Shown here one piece after another: positions 6,909 to 16,219 of a stretch of 64,000 bases of DNA. The position numbers were made by a program, and so were the translations under genes. Every line of letters starts with the position of its first letter. The first letter of the stretch is position 1. Below the pieces are notes generated by a model. It worked only from the letters and a program-made list of their open reading frames with translations. It ran no database searches and had not been told where the DNA came from. Source of the DNA: an uncultured Clostridium sp. (GTDB taxonomy: Bacteria > Bacillota > Clostridia > Oscillospirales > Acutalibacteraceae); NCBI GenBank assembly GCA_958422185.1, contig CATZNW010000009.1, forward strand, positions 1-64,000, in the 5' to 3' direction.

Positions 6909-9287
6909 TTATTTCAAATGTGCGATAGTTACGCCGTTCTCGCCCTCTCCGTAAGCTCCGAGGCGGAAATCCGAAATATTCGGGTGGTGGCGGAGATCAT
7001 CCTGCACTGCGGCGCGCAACGCACCGGTACCCTTGCCGTGGATTATGCGGATCTCATGAAGGTTCAAAAGCACGCATTTATCAATAAACAGAGAAAGCTC
7101 ATGCAAAGCTTCGTCCACCGTTTTGCCCCTGAGATCGATCTCCGTACTAATATCTGAATCCGCTTTGGATGTGGTCCTGTAAAGCAGAGACGGTTTACTC
7201 TGTTTCGGCGGTTCTTTCTTTTTGATCAGCCTCAGATCAGACATTTTTACTCTTGTTTTGAGCATTCCGGATTTCACAAGAACATTGTTTTTATTGACTT
7301 CAAGCACTTCCCCCTCGCCTATTGAGCGTATAATAACCGTATCGCCCGGCACCACGGGGCGCGGAAGCTTATAATCGTCATCCCACTCATCTGCTATGCT
7401 CCTGGGATTGACGGCGTCCTCCATTTCACCCAAACGATTTTTTATCTCGCGTCTTGTTTTTCTGGCGACCTCGGACACATTTTTTGCGTCGGCCTCCTTT
7501 TTAAGCTGTTCGAGGCGCATCAGAAAATCGGCGCTCTGGCGCTTTGCGGAGGAGATGATCTTCTCCGCTTCCCGTTTTGCCTTTTCAAGTTCATGATCAC
7601 GCAGCTGAGCGGCTCTGTCCTTTTCGGACTGGGCTTTTCTTCTCATTCTGTCTGCCGAATCGGCCGCACGTTGCGCTTTTTCCCTTTCGTTTTCGAGTTC
7701 GCGCCTGGTTTCTTCCAGTTTCTGAAGCACCGCTTCAAAAGACCTGCTCTCACTGTTGATAAGGTGCTTTGCCTCTTCTATAACAGACTTTTCCATGCCA
7801 AGATGCTCCGATATAGCAAAAGCGTTTGATCGTCCCGGAACACCGATAAGCAGTCTGTAGGTTGGTCTTAAAGTCTCAACGTTAAATTCACAGCTTCCGT
7901 TCGTTACTCCGGGTGTTTCAAGCGCATAGGCTTTAAGTTCCGCATAATGAGTTGTTGCCGCTATCTTTGCGCCTTTCGAACGCAGATTTTCTATTATGGC
8001 AACGGCAAGCGCAGCGCCTTCAACAGGATCGGTCCCTGCTCCGAGTTCGTCTATAAGTACGAGCGAATTGCCGCCCGCTTTTTTCATTATATCTATAATA
8101 TTTACCATGTGAGCGGAAAAGGTGGAAAGATTCTGCTGAATGCTCTGCTCGTCGCCTACATCAACCAGAATATTGTCGAACACGGCGATCTTTGACTGAT
8201 CCCCAGCGGGAATCAGAAGCCCGCACATTGCCATTAATGACAAAAGACCTATCGTTTTTATGGAAACGGTCTTGCCGCCGGTATTCGGGCCCGTAATAAC
8301 AAGTGTATCAAACTCGCAGCCAAGCGAAATATCCACCGGCACCACATTTTTCGGATCAAGCAGCGGGTGGCGCGCTTTTTTTAAAAGAATCTCTCCTTTA
8401 TCATTTAGGCTCGGCATTGAAGCCTTCATTTTATAAGCAAGGCGCGCCTTTGCAAAGATCAGATCTATTCTGACGGCGTTTTCATATGAACTGATTATGC
8501 TCTGAGCGAAATTTCCCGCCTCCATTGAGAGCGCAAACAGAATACGCTTTATTTCCTCGCGCTCACGGCTTTCAAGTATCTTGATCTCGTTATTCGCGTC
8601 CACAACGGAAACGGGTTCAATAAATACGGTTGCACCGGATGATGACATATCGTGAACAAGGCCGGGAACATCGGCACGGTGCTCCGCCTTTACAGGCACA
8701 ACATACCTGCCCGAGCGCTGCGTTACGATAGGTTCCTGCAAAAATTTCTGATAATGAGAGCTGTGCAGGATAGAATCAAGCTTTTCACGAACGGAATTAG
8801 ACTTAGCTCTTATTTTGCGTCTGATCTCATAAAGCTCGTCCGACGCACGGTCAGCGATCTCCTCTTCCGAAACGATAACAGAAAATATCTTTTCTTCAAG
8901 GTATTTATTCACGGTAATTGAATCAAAGAAAAAATCAAGGCTTGTTGAAACGCCGCTGCAATGGCCGTACCACTCATGAAGTGACCGCACGGCGCGGAGC
9001 GTTGCGCCGATCCTTAACAGTTCCGCAGTATTAAGTTCCCCACCTGCCGCAGCGCGGCTGACAGCGTTATTTACATTTTGCAGACCGGAAAAAGAAGGAC
9101 CGCCGAATCGTGCAATAAGCGAAAAAGCGTCCTCCGTATGCGAAAGCAGCAGCTGCGCCTCGCTCAAAACATTTACAGGTTTCAGATCGGGAGCGGCGTT
9201 TTTTGCATCTTCCGACGACGCTTCGTCTTTAAGCATTTCAAGCACTGAGCCAAGCTCCAGAGCGTCATAATTTTTATTCATCTTCAT
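6909..9287 (-). CDS. mutS2: endonuclease MutS2
   Basis: MutS2 is a MutS-like ATPase with a C-terminal Smr nuclease; it suppresses recombination and, in Bacillus, rescues collided ribosomes. The 792 residues show the MutS lever/clamp region, Walker A GPNTGGKT around 333-340, Walker B LVLIDELGAGTDP, a long charged coiled coil (roughly 500-620), a KOW-like stretch (PGDTVIIRSIGEGEVLEV) and the Smr domain with IDLRGKTVDEAL and the catalytic HGKGTGALR. The start at 9287 (MKMNKNYDALEL) has AAAGGA at a 7-base gap and overlaps the recO end by 14 bases; further upstream in-frame codons lie deep in recO. Last gene of the phoH operon, followed by a strong terminator. Confidence 0.96.
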   Translation of the reverse strand: MKMNKNYDALELGSVLEMLKDEASSEDAKNAAPDLKPVNVLSEAQLLLSHTEDAFSLIARFGGPSFSGLQNVNNAVSRAAAGGELNTAELLRIGATLRAVRSLHEWYGHCSGVSTSLDFFFDSITVNKYLEEKIFSVIVSEEEIADRASDELYEIRRKIRAKSNSVREKLDSILHSSHYQKFLQEPIVTQRSGRYVVPVKAEHRADVPGLVHDMSSSGATVFIEPVSVVDANNEIKILESREREEIKRILFALSMEAGNFAQSIISSYENAVRIDLIFAKARLAYKMKASMPSLNDKGEILLKKARHPLLDPKNVVPVDISLGCEFDTLVITGPNTGGKTVSIKTIGLLSLMAMCGLLIPAGDQSKIAVFDNILVDVGDEQSIQQNLSTFSAHMVNIIDIMKKAGGNSLVLIDELGAGTDPVEGAALAVAIIENLRSKGAKIAATTHYAELKAYALETPGVTNGSCEFNVETLRPTYRLLIGVPGRSNAFAISEHLGMEKSVIEEAKHLINSESRSFEAVLQKLEETRRELENEREKAQRAADSADRMRRKAQSEKDRAAQLRDHELEKAKREAEKIISSAKRQSADFLMRLEQLKKEADAKNVSEVARKTRREIKNRLGEMEDAVNPRSIADEWDDDYKLPRPVVPGDTVIIRSIGEGEVLEVNKNNVLVKSGMLKTRVKMSDLRLIKKKEPPKQSKPSLLYRTTSKADSDISTEIDLRGKTVDEALHELSLFIDKCVLLNLHEIRIIHGKGTGALRAAVQDDLRHHPNISDFRLGAYGEGENGVTIAHLK

Positions 9288-10020
9288 TTGATAATCCTTT
9301 ATAGAAATCAAGTGCGCTGAGTTTTCTCTGTATGCGCGAAAGCACATATTTTTCTGCCGTTTCGCCCAATATCTTCAAATTTTCATCACTGAGCGAGAAG
9401 CTGAAGATCTTTTCCGGCGGAGTAAGGCAGATAAAGCGTATCGCTTTAATTACATTTACCGGCACGGGTATTGCGCCTGCCTTGGGACAGTTTTCACAAT
9501 ATATCCTGCCTTCAAGCGTATCAAAATACATTACATCCGATTCATATGTACCGCAGTTGCCGCAGGCGAGAATATCCGGCATATAGCCTCCCAGGCATGC
9601 GCTTCGGAATTCAAAGACTGCTTTGATCTGCGTTCTTTTTTTGGAGCCTTTGCAAAGCAGATGAAAGGAATTCAGCGTAAGGCGCAGCAGCTCATCGCAG
9701 GGCTGTTCCTCCGCACCCATTTCAAAAGCGAGCTGAGCAAAATACTGCGCAAGCGACAGGCTTTCGATATCGCGCCGCAGATCGAAAAAGACTTCTATCG
9801 GTTCCACGTCATCCGCAACGTAAGCATCACGAGTCTTATACAGGGTAAATCTGCCGTAAGCAAAGAGCGAAGTGGCGCTTGAATTGCGGCTTTTAACGAG
9901 CTTTGCACGGCGTACAAAAGCACGCATGATGCCGTAATCAGCAGTAAGGAGAGTAACTAAACGGTCACTCTCCCCTGTTGTCTGTTCCTTTATAACCAAG
10001 CCATTCGTTGTTATCTTCAT
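9274..10020 (-). CDS. recO: DNA repair protein RecO
   Basis: RecO helps load RecA onto SSB-coated single strands in the RecFOR pathway. The 248-residue protein has the N-terminal OB fold (TTNGLVIKEQTTGESDRLVTLL) and the C-terminal four-cysteine zinc site (CGNCG ... CENC). I choose the ATG at 10020 with AAGGA 9 bases upstream; a TTG two codons earlier is too close to that site. The ribosome binding site lies inside the small yqzL-like gene, which overlaps recO by 56 bases. Confidence 0.95.
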   Translation of the reverse strand: MKITTNGLVIKEQTTGESDRLVTLLTADYGIMRAFVRRAKLVKSRNSSATSLFAYGRFTLYKTRDAYVADDVEPIEVFFDLRRDIESLSLAQYFAQLAFEMGAEEQPCDELLRLTLNSFHLLCKGSKKRTQIKAVFEFRSACLGGYMPDILACGNCGTYESDVMYFDTLEGRIYCENCPKAGAIPVPVNVIKAIRFICLTPPEKIFSFSLSDENLKILGETAEKYVLSRIQRKLSALDFYKGLSNEDE

Positions 10021-10117
10021 CTGCAAACGTCCTTAGATTCTCCTCGTGCTTTTTATATTCAAGATAATCTTCCACCCTGCCCGAGCGGGCAAAGCGTGAC
10101 CAGAATTCATCGTTCAT
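9965..10117 (-). CDS. yqzL: YqzL-like small protein
   Basis: A 50-residue frame from the ATG at 10117 (GGTGG 5 bases upstream) to a TGA at 9965. The N terminus MNDEFWSRFARSGRVEDYLE matches the pattern of the YqzL family, a short protein encoded between era and recO in Firmicutes; its function is unknown. Family members are about 45-50 residues, so this is full length. Its last third is out of frame with, and overlaps, the beginning of recO, so recO translation is probably coupled to it. The assignment rests on position plus the Trp/Phe/Gly/Tyr-Leu spacing of the first 20 residues. Confidence 0.8.
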   Translation of the reverse strand: MNDEFWSRFARSGRVEDYLEYKKHEENLRTFADEDNNEWLGYKGTDNRGE

Positions 10118-10189
10118 CTATACCACCGTTTTTATTTTATCCTATGGCGGCGGTATTCATTTGTGCCATTTTAAACCAGATTAAGGGAA

Positions 10190-11083
10190 TTATTCCTCCA
10201 GTCCGAAATTGCGGATAAGACCCTCTTTATTTCTCCACCCTTCTTTTACTTTGACCCATGTGTGGAGATTTACCTTCATATCAAAAAAACGTTCCAGATC
10301 CTGCCTTGCAAAAGTTGATACTTTCTTTAGCATTGCGCCGTGCTTTCCTATGATCATGCCCTTATGCGTCTCGCGCTCGCAATAGATGACCGCGTCTATA
10401 TCAAGTATCTCTTTATCCTGCCTCTCGCGCATTTTTTCAACTGCAACGGCAATTCCGTGCGGCACTTCTTTATCCATAAGGCGCAGAAGCTTTTCGCGTA
10501 TTATCTCGGACGCGATAACTCTTTCCGGCTGATCTGTTAAGGTATCGTCAGGAAAATAATGCACGCTGGGCACTGCCAGCTTTTTCATCTCGTCAAGCAG
10601 TTCCCCGATCCCCTCACCCGTTTCGGCGGAAACGGGAACGGCAGCAGTAAAATCATAGTATCCGCTTAATTCCTTTAATCTTGAAAGCAACGCGGTTTTA
10701 TCGCTGAGCGTATCAATTTTATTGATTACAAGTATAGTGGAAATCTTTTCCTGCCGGAATTTGTTTATAAGTTCAAGTTCTTTGGGATTAAGCTCTCCCT
10801 TGGGCTCCGTAACAAATAAAACCGCATCCGTGCCGCCCAGACTGTCCTTAACCGCACAGTTCATAATTTCCCCAAGCCTGTTGTGCGGCTTATGAAAACC
10901 GGGGGTATCGGTAAAAACAAGCTGGATATCTCCGTCTGTAAGCACACCCATGATCTTGGTTCGGGTGGTCTGAGGTTTTGAGGAAACAATGGCGATCTTA
11001 GTGCCGAGCAGCTTATTCAGGATCGAAGACTTACCCACATTGGGTTTGCCCGCTATTGTTATGAAAGCCGATCTGGTATTCAT
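10190..11083 (-). CDS. era: GTPase Era
   Basis: Era is an essential GTPase that binds the 3' end of 16S rRNA during 30S assembly. The 297 residues contain G1 GKPNVGKSS, the G2/switch region KPQTTRTK, G3 DTPGFHKP, G4 NKID and G5 SAETGEG, followed by the KH RNA-binding domain (IIGKHGAMLKKVSTFARQDL). It overlaps the ybeY stop by 4 bases (ATGA), and yqzL and recO follow, the normal Gram-positive order. Confidence 0.97.
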   Translation of the reverse strand: MNTRSAFITIAGKPNVGKSSILNKLLGTKIAIVSSKPQTTRTKIMGVLTDGDIQLVFTDTPGFHKPHNRLGEIMNCAVKDSLGGTDAVLFVTEPKGELNPKELELINKFRQEKISTILVINKIDTLSDKTALLSRLKELSGYYDFTAAVPVSAETGEGIGELLDEMKKLAVPSVHYFPDDTLTDQPERVIASEIIREKLLRLMDKEVPHGIAVAVEKMRERQDKEILDIDAVIYCERETHKGMIIGKHGAMLKKVSTFARQDLERFFDMKVNLHTWVKVKEGWRNKEGLIRNFGLEE

Positions 11084-11586
11084 TCTTCATCTCCCATATA
11101 GTAGCTGTTGTCACGTTTCCAGCCGATCTGTGTTAAAACCGTTTCTTCTTTCTCACGCATATGGACAGCCTCCATTCCGCCGGCCTCGTGGTCATATCCC
11201 AAAAGGTGGAGCATGGAGTGAACTGTTAAAAAGCCCACCTCTCTCTGAAGCGGATGATTATACATTTTTGCTTGTTCGACCGCTTTTTCCATGGAAATAA
11301 CGATATCGCCGAGTATCTTTGCGCCGGTGTCATGATTTATATCATACTTTCCGTCTTCTCCCATAGGGAAAGAAAGAACATCCGTTTCCTTATCGATATT
11401 ACGGTACTGCTTATTGAGTTTTCTTATCTCTTCATTATCAACAAAACGCACGGAAACCTCAGCGGAGCCTTCAAAATTTTCAAGCTGAAGGACCGCATGA
11501 CAGCAGCGGCGGATAAGCAGTCTTATCCCCGTGGGGATCTTAACCTGTTTTTGCGTATTGGAGATGATCACTTTTATTCTGTTCAT
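11080..11586 (-). CDS. ybeY: endoribonuclease YbeY (rRNA maturation factor)
   Basis: YbeY is a zinc-dependent RNase needed for 16S rRNA 3'-end processing and ribosome quality control. The 168-residue sequence has the diagnostic zinc motif HSMLHLLGYDHE (H-x3-H-x5-H) and LSFPMGED. In this lineage some members are fused to a diacylglycerol kinase domain; this one is not. It lies 3 bases after phoH and overlaps era. Confidence 0.96.
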   Translation of the reverse strand: MNRIKVIISNTQKQVKIPTGIRLLIRRCCHAVLQLENFEGSAEVSVRFVDNEEIRKLNKQYRNIDKETDVLSFPMGEDGKYDINHDTGAKILGDIVISMEKAVEQAKMYNHPLQREVGFLTVHSMLHLLGYDHEAGGMEAVHMREKEETVLTQIGWKRDNSYYMGDEE

Positions 11587-11589
11587 ATA

Positions 11590-12552
11590 TTATTTTCTCT
11601 CCTCGCCTTCATACTTTTCATAAGCTTTTATGATTTCCTGAACAAGTCTGTGCCTTACCACGTCTTTCTGTGTAAAACGGCAGATCTCAATATCGTCTAC
11701 ATTCTTCAGAATGCGCATAACGCGCTTCAGCCCGGATTTTTTTCCGGACGGCAGATCGATCTGCGTAATATCGCCGGTAACGACCATTTTGGAATTGAAT
11801 CCGAGTCGGGTTAAAAACATTTTCATCTGTTCCGGCGTTGTATTCTGCGCCTCGTCAAGGATGATAAAGCTGTCATCCAGCGTTCTGCCCCTCATATAGG
11901 CCAGCGGCGCAACCTCAACAGTGCCTCTTTCCTGATATTTCTGAAAATTTTCCGCCCCCAGCATTTCAAACAGTGCGTCATAGAGCGGCCTTAAATAAGG
12001 GTCAACCTTGCTTTGAAGATCACCGGGCAGGAAACCGAGTTTTTCGCCCGCCTCAACAGCCGGTCTGGTTAAAATAATCTTATTTACTTCCTTTGCCCGG
12101 AATGCCGTTACCGCCATAGCCACGGCCAGATAGGTTTTGCCGGTTCCGGCAGGGCCTACACCGAAGGTGATCGTATTGTTTTTAATTGCCTCGCAGTATT
12201 TTTTCTGACCAAGCGTTTTCGCCTTAACGGGCTTTCCCTTTGAGGTTATGCAGACGGTATCGGTTGACATGGAGGATAGCTTGTCCTCATTGCCTTCTCT
12301 GACTAGGCCGATTGCATATCTGATATTCTGGTCTGAAAGCGTTTCGCCCTTATTTATCAGCACAAGAAGGCTGTTTACAGCGCGCACGGCGAGGGAGACG
12401 TTTTCAGCCTCTCCCACCACTTTAAGACTTGAACCCCGGCTGATGATTGAAACGCCGAATTCTTTTTCAATAATTTTTATATTTTCATCAAAAGAGCCGA
12501 ACAGACTGACGGCCTGCTCCATAGCGTCAAGATTAATAATCTGCTCTATCAT
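11590..12552 (-). CDS. phoH: PhoH family ATPase
   Basis: A 320-residue PhoH-like protein: an N-terminal KH-like segment (residues about 20-70) followed by the ATPase domain with Walker A GPAGTGKT, FIILDEAQNTTPEQMKMFLTRLGF and the VVTGDITQIDLP motif. PhoH proteins are predicted RNA-linked helicases/ATPases, and the tight linkage to ybeY suggests a shared role in rRNA handling. First gene of the phoH-ybeY-era-yqzL-recO-mutS2 operon; the ribosome binding site is weak. Confidence 0.95.
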   Translation of the reverse strand: MIEQIINLDAMEQAVSLFGSFDENIKIIEKEFGVSIISRGSSLKVVGEAENVSLAVRAVNSLLVLINKGETLSDQNIRYAIGLVREGNEDKLSSMSTDTVCITSKGKPVKAKTLGQKKYCEAIKNNTITFGVGPAGTGKTYLAVAMAVTAFRAKEVNKIILTRPAVEAGEKLGFLPGDLQSKVDPYLRPLYDALFEMLGAENFQKYQERGTVEVAPLAYMRGRTLDDSFIILDEAQNTTPEQMKMFLTRLGFNSKMVVTGDITQIDLPSGKKSGLKRVMRILKNVDDIEICRFTQKDVVRHRLVQEIIKAYEKYEGEERK

Positions 12553-12581
12553 AAATTTCCACTTTCTTCAAATTTGTATTA

Positions 12582-12610
12582 ATTATAATCTTTTTTAAAG
12601 TATTTGTAAA
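12582..12610 (-). promoter_or_regulatory. sigma-A promoter of the phoH operon
   Basis: Minus strand: -35 TTTACA at 12610-12605, 17-base spacer, -10 TATAAT at 12587-12582. Its -35 sits 5 bases from the -35 of the divergent fkbM promoter, so the two are back to back. Confidence 0.8.
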
Positions 12611-12615
12611 GTGCC

Positions 12616-12644
12616 TTGATTTAGCAGGCTTTTAAGTTTATAAT
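12616..12644 (+). promoter_or_regulatory. sigma-A promoter of the fkbM-mscS-sulfatase operon
   Basis: Plus strand: -35 TTGATT at 12616-12621, 17-base spacer, -10 TATAAT at 12639-12644; AGGTGA ribosome binding site 9 bases before the ATG at 12670. Confidence 0.82.
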
Positions 12645-12669
12645 TTAAAAAGACAGGTGATCAAAAGCT

Positions 12670-13737
12670 ATGGATCTTGAATTTGACGAAAAAGACGTTT
12701 GGGATATTCTTGCGGAAGATAAAAAGCCGGTGGCAGTCTACGGAATGGGCGACGCTGCCGAAAAGATCATATCCGTTCTACATGAAAAAGGAATAGAAGA
12801 AAGCGAGATCTTTGCCAGCGATGAATTTGTGCGCGGGCACTCCTTTTTAGGTCATAAAGTAATTAAATACAGAGATGTATGCGAAAAATACGATGACTTC
12901 AACGTTGTGCTTGCGTTTGCCACTCACATTGACGGCGTTATTGAAAATATTAAAAGAATAAACTGTGAACACCGCGTTCTGGCTCCGGATATACCCGTTG
13001 CGGGCAACGGGTTATTTACCGGGAAATATTTTAATGAGCACAAAGCAGAATTCAGATATGTGTATGACAGACTTGCTGACGATGAGAGCAAAAGGGTCTA
13101 TGAAAATATTATCAAATTTAAGATCAGCGGAAAGATCGAATATCTATTGGAATCTTTTGAAAAGAACAAAAGCAGGATCTACGCCGATATTCTGGAACTG
13201 GGAGAACATGAGAAAATCATTGATGCAGGCGCTTACGACGGCGATACGATACGGGAATTCACCTGCTTTACCGGCGGACGGTATGACAGCATCACCGCTA
13301 TTGAGCCTGATATAAAAAATTTTAAAAAGCTTGTAAAAAACACGGCGGATATGAAGAATGTAAAGCTTGTAAATGCCGCGGCATGGAACAGGCGGGAGAC
13401 GCTGATCTTTTCCGCTAAAGCAGGGCGCAACTCAAAACTTTCCGCCGAGGGGAGGACGGTTGACGCAATTGATATAGACAGCATGGCAGAAAACGGCGCT
13501 ACACTGATCAAGATGGACATAGAAGGTTCCGAACTGAAGGCGCTTTGCGGATGCGAAAGAACGATAAAAAGGCACGCTCCCAAACTATATATCTGCGCAT
13601 ATCACAGAAATGAAGATATGTTTGCCCTGCCGCTCAAAATATGGCAACTGAACAGTAACTATAAAATCTATTTCAGACACAGCATTTATATTCCCGCATG
13701 GGAAAGCAATTTTTACTGCGTTTCGGAGGAAAGATAA
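12670..13737 (+). CDS. FkbM-family methyltransferase with N-terminal Rossmann-like domain
   Basis: 355 residues in two parts. Residues 1 to about 120 look like a nucleotide-sugar or NAD-type Rossmann fold (KPVAVYGMGDAAEKIISVL). Residues about 180-330 form a SAM-dependent FkbM methyltransferase: IIDAGAYDGDTIREF as the SAM loop, AIEPDIKNFKKL, and KMDIEGSELKAL, the most conserved FkbM motif. FkbM enzymes methylate hydroxyls of sugars or polyketides; in gut Clostridia they are often found with surface-glycan genes, but the substrate here is unknown. The stop TAA shares its last base with the ATG of mscS, so translation is coupled. First gene of a three-gene operon with its own promoter. Confidence 0.85.
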   Translation: MDLEFDEKDVWDILAEDKKPVAVYGMGDAAEKIISVLHEKGIEESEIFASDEFVRGHSFLGHKVIKYRDVCEKYDDFNVVLAFATHIDGVIENIKRINCEHRVLAPDIPVAGNGLFTGKYFNEHKAEFRYVYDRLADDESKRVYENIIKFKISGKIEYLLESFEKNKSRIYADILELGEHEKIIDAGAYDGDTIREFTCFTGGRYDSITAIEPDIKNFKKLVKNTADMKNVKLVNAAAWNRRETLIFSAKAGRNSKLSAEGRTVDAIDIDSMAENGATLIKMDIEGSELKALCGCERTIKRHAPKLYICAYHRNEDMFALPLKIWQLNSNYKIYFRHSIYIPAWESNFYCVSEER

Positions 13738-14813
13738 TGCCTGAGGCGATAACTGAATTTTTTAACGAATACGGATTTTATATCCATATAGCGCTGGGTG
13801 CGCTCATCTTTGCTGCGTTTACGGCGTTTAGAAATAAGATCGCGGCGCTTTTGCTTAAGATCCTTGCCAAAATTTTATTTGCAAAAAAGCCGGAACGGCG
13901 CGAAGGATTCGTGGCCAGCCTTAAAAAACCGCTTGCCTTTTACTTCATTGTGCTGGGACTGTTTTTAGGGATTATTATAAATTATCACCATACCGCAATA
14001 GTAGATACCTTCAAGATCGTTTCCATTCTTTTCGCATGCTGGCTGATAATCAGCTTTGTTTCTGATAATCTTGAAAGTTTTCTGGGTGAAAAGAGCAAAA
14101 GCCCGGAAGTGAACAGCATAGCCGTTAAATTTATTGCAAACATTCTTAAGGTGCTTACCGTCTGCATTGCTGTCATCATGGTTATATCCGAGCTGGGCTA
14201 CAACATAAACGGACTGCTTACCGGACTCGGAGTAGGCGGCCTAGCCGTATCCCTTGCTGCGCAGGACACGCTGCAAAGCATCATTTCAGGCTTTGTTATT
14301 ATGTTTGACAGGCCCTTTGATGTTGGAGATTTCATTGAAACCAAGGAATTTTCCGGCACTGTTGAAGACATAACCATGCGTTCAACGAGAGTCAGAAAGC
14401 TGGATGACACCGTTATCGTTGTTCCGAACACCATTATTGCAGATGATCTTATAACCAATTACGCAAAGCTGACCAAAAGGCTTATAGATATGAAGATCGG
14501 CCTGTTATATTCCACAAGCGACGAAACGTTAAAAAAATGTATGGATGAGATACGCGTATTTCTTGAAGCTCACGAAAAGGTAGAAAACGATGCGATAAGA
14601 GTTCGTTTCACAGAATTCGACAACTCTTCGCTGAATATTCAGATAAGATGTTATGTTCTGATAACCGGACTTGAAGAATATTATGCGTTTACGGAAGAAT
14701 TGAATTTTGCTGTTAAGAAGATCATTGATGAAAGCGACACCGACTTTGCATTTCCCACAAGCAGTGTTTATATTGAAAATCAAGAAAACATCAACAGTAA
14801 CAAGAAAGGATAG
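13737..14813 (+). CDS. MscS-type small-conductance mechanosensitive channel
   Basis: 358 residues with three predicted transmembrane helices before residue 160, the pore-lining MscS helix and the signature LGVGGLAVSLAAQDTLQ and FDRPFDVGDFIE of the beta domain. Such channels release solutes on hypo-osmotic shock. The start ATG at 13737 overlaps the fkbM stop and has GGAGG 6 bases upstream; an in-frame ATG 39 bases earlier lies inside fkbM and lacks that support. The C-terminal 30 residues are polar and low in hydrophobicity. The gene ends 3 bases before the sulfatase start. Confidence 0.93.
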   Translation: MPEAITEFFNEYGFYIHIALGALIFAAFTAFRNKIAALLLKILAKILFAKKPERREGFVASLKKPLAFYFIVLGLFLGIIINYHHTAIVDTFKIVSILFACWLIISFVSDNLESFLGEKSKSPEVNSIAVKFIANILKVLTVCIAVIMVISELGYNINGLLTGLGVGGLAVSLAAQDTLQSIISGFVIMFDRPFDVGDFIETKEFSGTVEDITMRSTRVRKLDDTVIVVPNTIIADDLITNYAKLTKRLIDMKIGLLYSTSDETLKKCMDEIRVFLEAHEKVENDAIRVRFTEFDNSSLNIQIRCYVLITGLEEYYAFTEELNFAVKKIIDESDTDFAFPTSSVYIENQENINSNKKG

Positions 14814-14816
14814 CAC

Positions 14817-16136
14817 ATGAAAAATATTATATTTTACTTTTCCGACCAACAGAGATGGGATACCGTAAACGAAGAAGTTACGCCCAATCTTGCGGAGCTT
14901 GCAAATGAGGGCGTGCTTTTTGAAAACAGCTTTACCTGCCAGCCCGTCTGCGGTCCCGCACGATCCTGTCTGCAATCCGGAATGTATGCTACCGAAACGG
15001 GATGTTACACAAACGGCATTGCTCTGCCGAATGACATCACGCCGCTTGCAGAACATTTTAACCGCGCGGGATATCAGACAGCGTATATAGGAAAATGGCA
15101 TCTGGGTTCTGACAAATATCCCGGAATAGGAATACACTGTGAAAAGACAGCCATCCCCCGCGACAGGCAGGGAAAATATCAGTACTGGCGCGCGGCAGAC
15201 TGCCTTGAGTTCACCTCACACGGATATGACGGATATATCTTTGACGAAAACGGAAACCAAATTGAGTTTAAAGGATACCGGGCGGACTGCATAAATGATT
15301 TTGCTCTTGAATTCCTTGATAAGCGGGACAAAGAAAGGCCGTTTTTTCTGTTTGTGAGCCAGCTTGAGCCCCATCATCAGAATGACAGAAATTGCTTTGA
15401 GGGATATAAGGAAACGATCGGAAAATACAGAGACTATCCCCTGCCCGATGACCTGACGTTTCTTAAAGGCGACTATCAAGCAATGTATCCCGATTACATT
15501 TCGGCGATAAACAGGCTGGACTATAATGTCGGCAGGCTCATTGACAAGCTTAAAGCGCTTGGTATATATGACGACACAATCATCATTTATACAAGCGACC
15601 ACGGCTGCCATTTTAAGACCAGAAATCTTGAATACAAGCGGAGCTGCCACGAAAGCAGCATACATACGCCGCTGATCATCAAAGGCGGCGGGTTTGAGGG
15701 CGGACGAAGAGACGGTCGCCTGGTAAGCCTGATCGATCTGCCCCCGACAATGCTTTCCATGGCCGGAATAAAAATTCCGCAGAATTTTAAGGGTTATGAC
15801 CTTACAAAAGAGACAAACGATCCGCAGACCCGCCGAAAAAGCGTATTGATTCAGATAAGCGAAAGTCAGTGCGCAAGGGCTCTTAGAACCGACAGATTCA
15901 AATATTCCGTCAGAGACTTAAAGCCGTCAGGCTATCTGCATTCAAGCAGCAGGGCATATTTTGAAGATTATCTTTATGATCTGAAAAACGACCCGATAGA
16001 AAAACACAATCTTGTTAAGGATCCCAGATATGCGCATGTGCGCCGCGAACTCAAATACCTGCTTTTGGAGGAGATGCGCAAAGCGGGAGAAGAAGCGCCG
16101 GTCATCTTCCCGGCAATCACGGTGCGAAAAAAATAG
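14817..16136 (+). CDS. type I sulfatase (Cys-type, formylglycine-dependent), no signal peptide
   Basis: 439-residue sulfatase/alkaline-phosphatase-fold enzyme. The N terminus FYFSDQQRWDT carries metal ligands; C45-G-P-A-R49 (in CGPARSCLQSG) is the Cys-type formylglycine site that needs an anaerobic radical-SAM maturase; TSDHGCHF is the second metal cluster. Sulfatases hydrolyse sulfate esters, for example on mucin or glycosaminoglycan sugars, but the substrate cannot be read from sequence and phosphonate or phosphodiester hydrolysis is also possible in this family. There is no signal peptide, so the enzyme should be cytoplasmic. AAAGGA inside the mscS end serves as its ribosome binding site. 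No maturase gene lies in this window. Confidence 0.9.
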   Translation: MKNIIFYFSDQQRWDTVNEEVTPNLAELANEGVLFENSFTCQPVCGPARSCLQSGMYATETGCYTNGIALPNDITPLAEHFNRAGYQTAYIGKWHLGSDKYPGIGIHCEKTAIPRDRQGKYQYWRAADCLEFTSHGYDGYIFDENGNQIEFKGYRADCINDFALEFLDKRDKERPFFLFVSQLEPHHQNDRNCFEGYKETIGKYRDYPLPDDLTFLKGDYQAMYPDYISAINRLDYNVGRLIDKLKALGIYDDTIIIYTSDHGCHFKTRNLEYKRSCHESSIHTPLIIKGGGFEGGRRDGRLVSLIDLPPTMLSMAGIKIPQNFKGYDLTKETNDPQTRRKSVLIQISESQCARALRTDRFKYSVRDLKPSGYLHSSSRAYFEDYLYDLKNDPIEKHNLVKDPRYAHVRRELKYLLLEEMRKAGEEAPVIFPAITVRKK

Positions 16137-16151
16137 ACCGGTTCATACAAA

Positions 16152-16188
16152 GAAAAATCCGCCTGCAAAGCAGACGGATTTTTCTTTT
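16152..16188. terminator. bidirectional terminator between sulfatase and symporter
   Basis: Arms AAAAATCCGCCTGC / GCAGACGGATTTTT with one mismatch and an AAA loop, with T-tracts on both strands. It separates the converging sulfatase (+) and symporter (-) genes. Confidence 0.9.
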
Positions 16189-16219
16189 ACCCCTTAATTG
16201 CTGAATTGAATCAGCTAAA

